This document shows, piece by piece, positions 6,052-6,128 of a stretch of DNA of 6,128 bases. The stretch lies in assembly GCA_009693345.1 (NCBI GenBank), contig SHXL01000165.1:1-6128 (forward strand), written 5' to 3'. The DNA comes from Betaproteobacteria bacterium (GTDB lineage: Bacteria > Pseudomonadota > Gammaproteobacteria > Burkholderiales > SG8-39). The position numbers and the translations under genes are program-made. Under the pieces are notes generated by a model. It saw only the letters and a list, made by a program, of their open reading frames with translations. It was not told the DNA's origin and searched no databases. Numbering within the stretch: the stretch's first letter is position 1; each line of letters starts with the position of its first letter.

Positions 6052-6128
6052 TCCAAATTCGCCATCACGCCGCATTTCCGCCTGCACGAGTGGGTCGCCG
6101 AAGAGAAGGGCTACTTCAAGGCGCAGGG
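6049..6128 (+). CDS. Putative solute-binding-like protein (NMT1/SsuA-like), N-terminal fragment
   Basis: Only the first 26 codons are in the window. They read M-S-K-F-A-I-T-P-H-F-R-L-H-E-W-V-A, then E-E-K-G-Y-F-K-A-Q-G. The pattern of a short beta strand followed by a helix ending E-K-G-Y-F is typical of the beginning of the mature domain of NMT1/THI5-like and nitrate/sulfonate/taurine-type binding proteins. There is no signal peptide. The VOC stop TGA at 6031-6033 is in the same frame, and the five codons between it and ATG 6049 (CCA AGG AAC CCA GCC) include no start, so the N-terminus is fixed. The protein is therefore either a cytoplasmic relative of that fold, for example an enzyme, or a binding protein exported in another way. 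The assignment is tentative, given how little is visible. Confidence 0.6.
   Translation, partial: MSKFAITPHFRLHEWVAEEKGYFKAQ

Noticed and set aside
1..6128. CRISPR array, tRNA, insertion sequence, phage or defence genes
   Set aside because: The window is filled with metabolic genes, with no spaced repeats, transposase, integrase, nuclease or toxin motifs seen on either strand.

Overview
The window is a dense, GC-rich stretch read entirely on the + strand. It holds six complete and two truncated genes, with no gap longer than 22 nt. The gene content is typical of a free-living betaproteobacterium of Burkholderiales type: a CoxMSL-like molybdenum hydroxylase, a Bug/TctC-type solute-binding protein, an HbpS/GlcG-like protein and a VOC protein. 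This taxonomic guess rests on the Bug family, which is greatly expanded in that group; no rRNA or other marker is present.

Layout. Positions 1-366 are the C-terminal end of the FAD subunit of a xanthine-dehydrogenase-family hydroxylase. Positions 339-812 encode its two-[2Fe-2S] subunit and 799-3201 its molybdopterin-binding catalytic subunit, giving the order M-S-L. Positions 3188-3631 encode a small HbpS/GlcG (DUF336) protein, and 3628-4614 a Gfo/Idh/MocA-type NAD(P)-dependent oxidoreductase. Positions 4611-5552 encode a tripartite-tricarboxylate-transporter (Bug) periplasmic binding protein, probably begun at a rare CTG codon. Positions 5575-6033 encode a VOC (glyoxalase/extradiol dioxygenase fold) protein. 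From 6049 to the window end is the start of a protein resembling ABC-type (NMT1/SsuA-like) solute-binding proteins, without a signal peptide.

The first six genes all overlap (28, 14, 14, 4 and 4 nt) and the last two follow gaps of 22 and 15 nt. The window therefore looks like the interior of one polycistronic, translationally coupled operon. I see no promoter, terminator, RNA gene, CRISPR array or mobile element.

How the genes may work together (inference): a solute captured by the binding protein(s) is hydroxylated or oxidised by the Mo/Fe-S/FAD enzyme. Its products are then handled by the dehydrogenase and the VOC protein. The substrate cannot be read from the sequence. The catalytic subunit is not a form I CO dehydrogenase, because it lacks the AYxCSFR loop and carries a YRAVGHP loop instead. 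This looks like an uncharacterised catabolic operon rather than a defence or mobile system.
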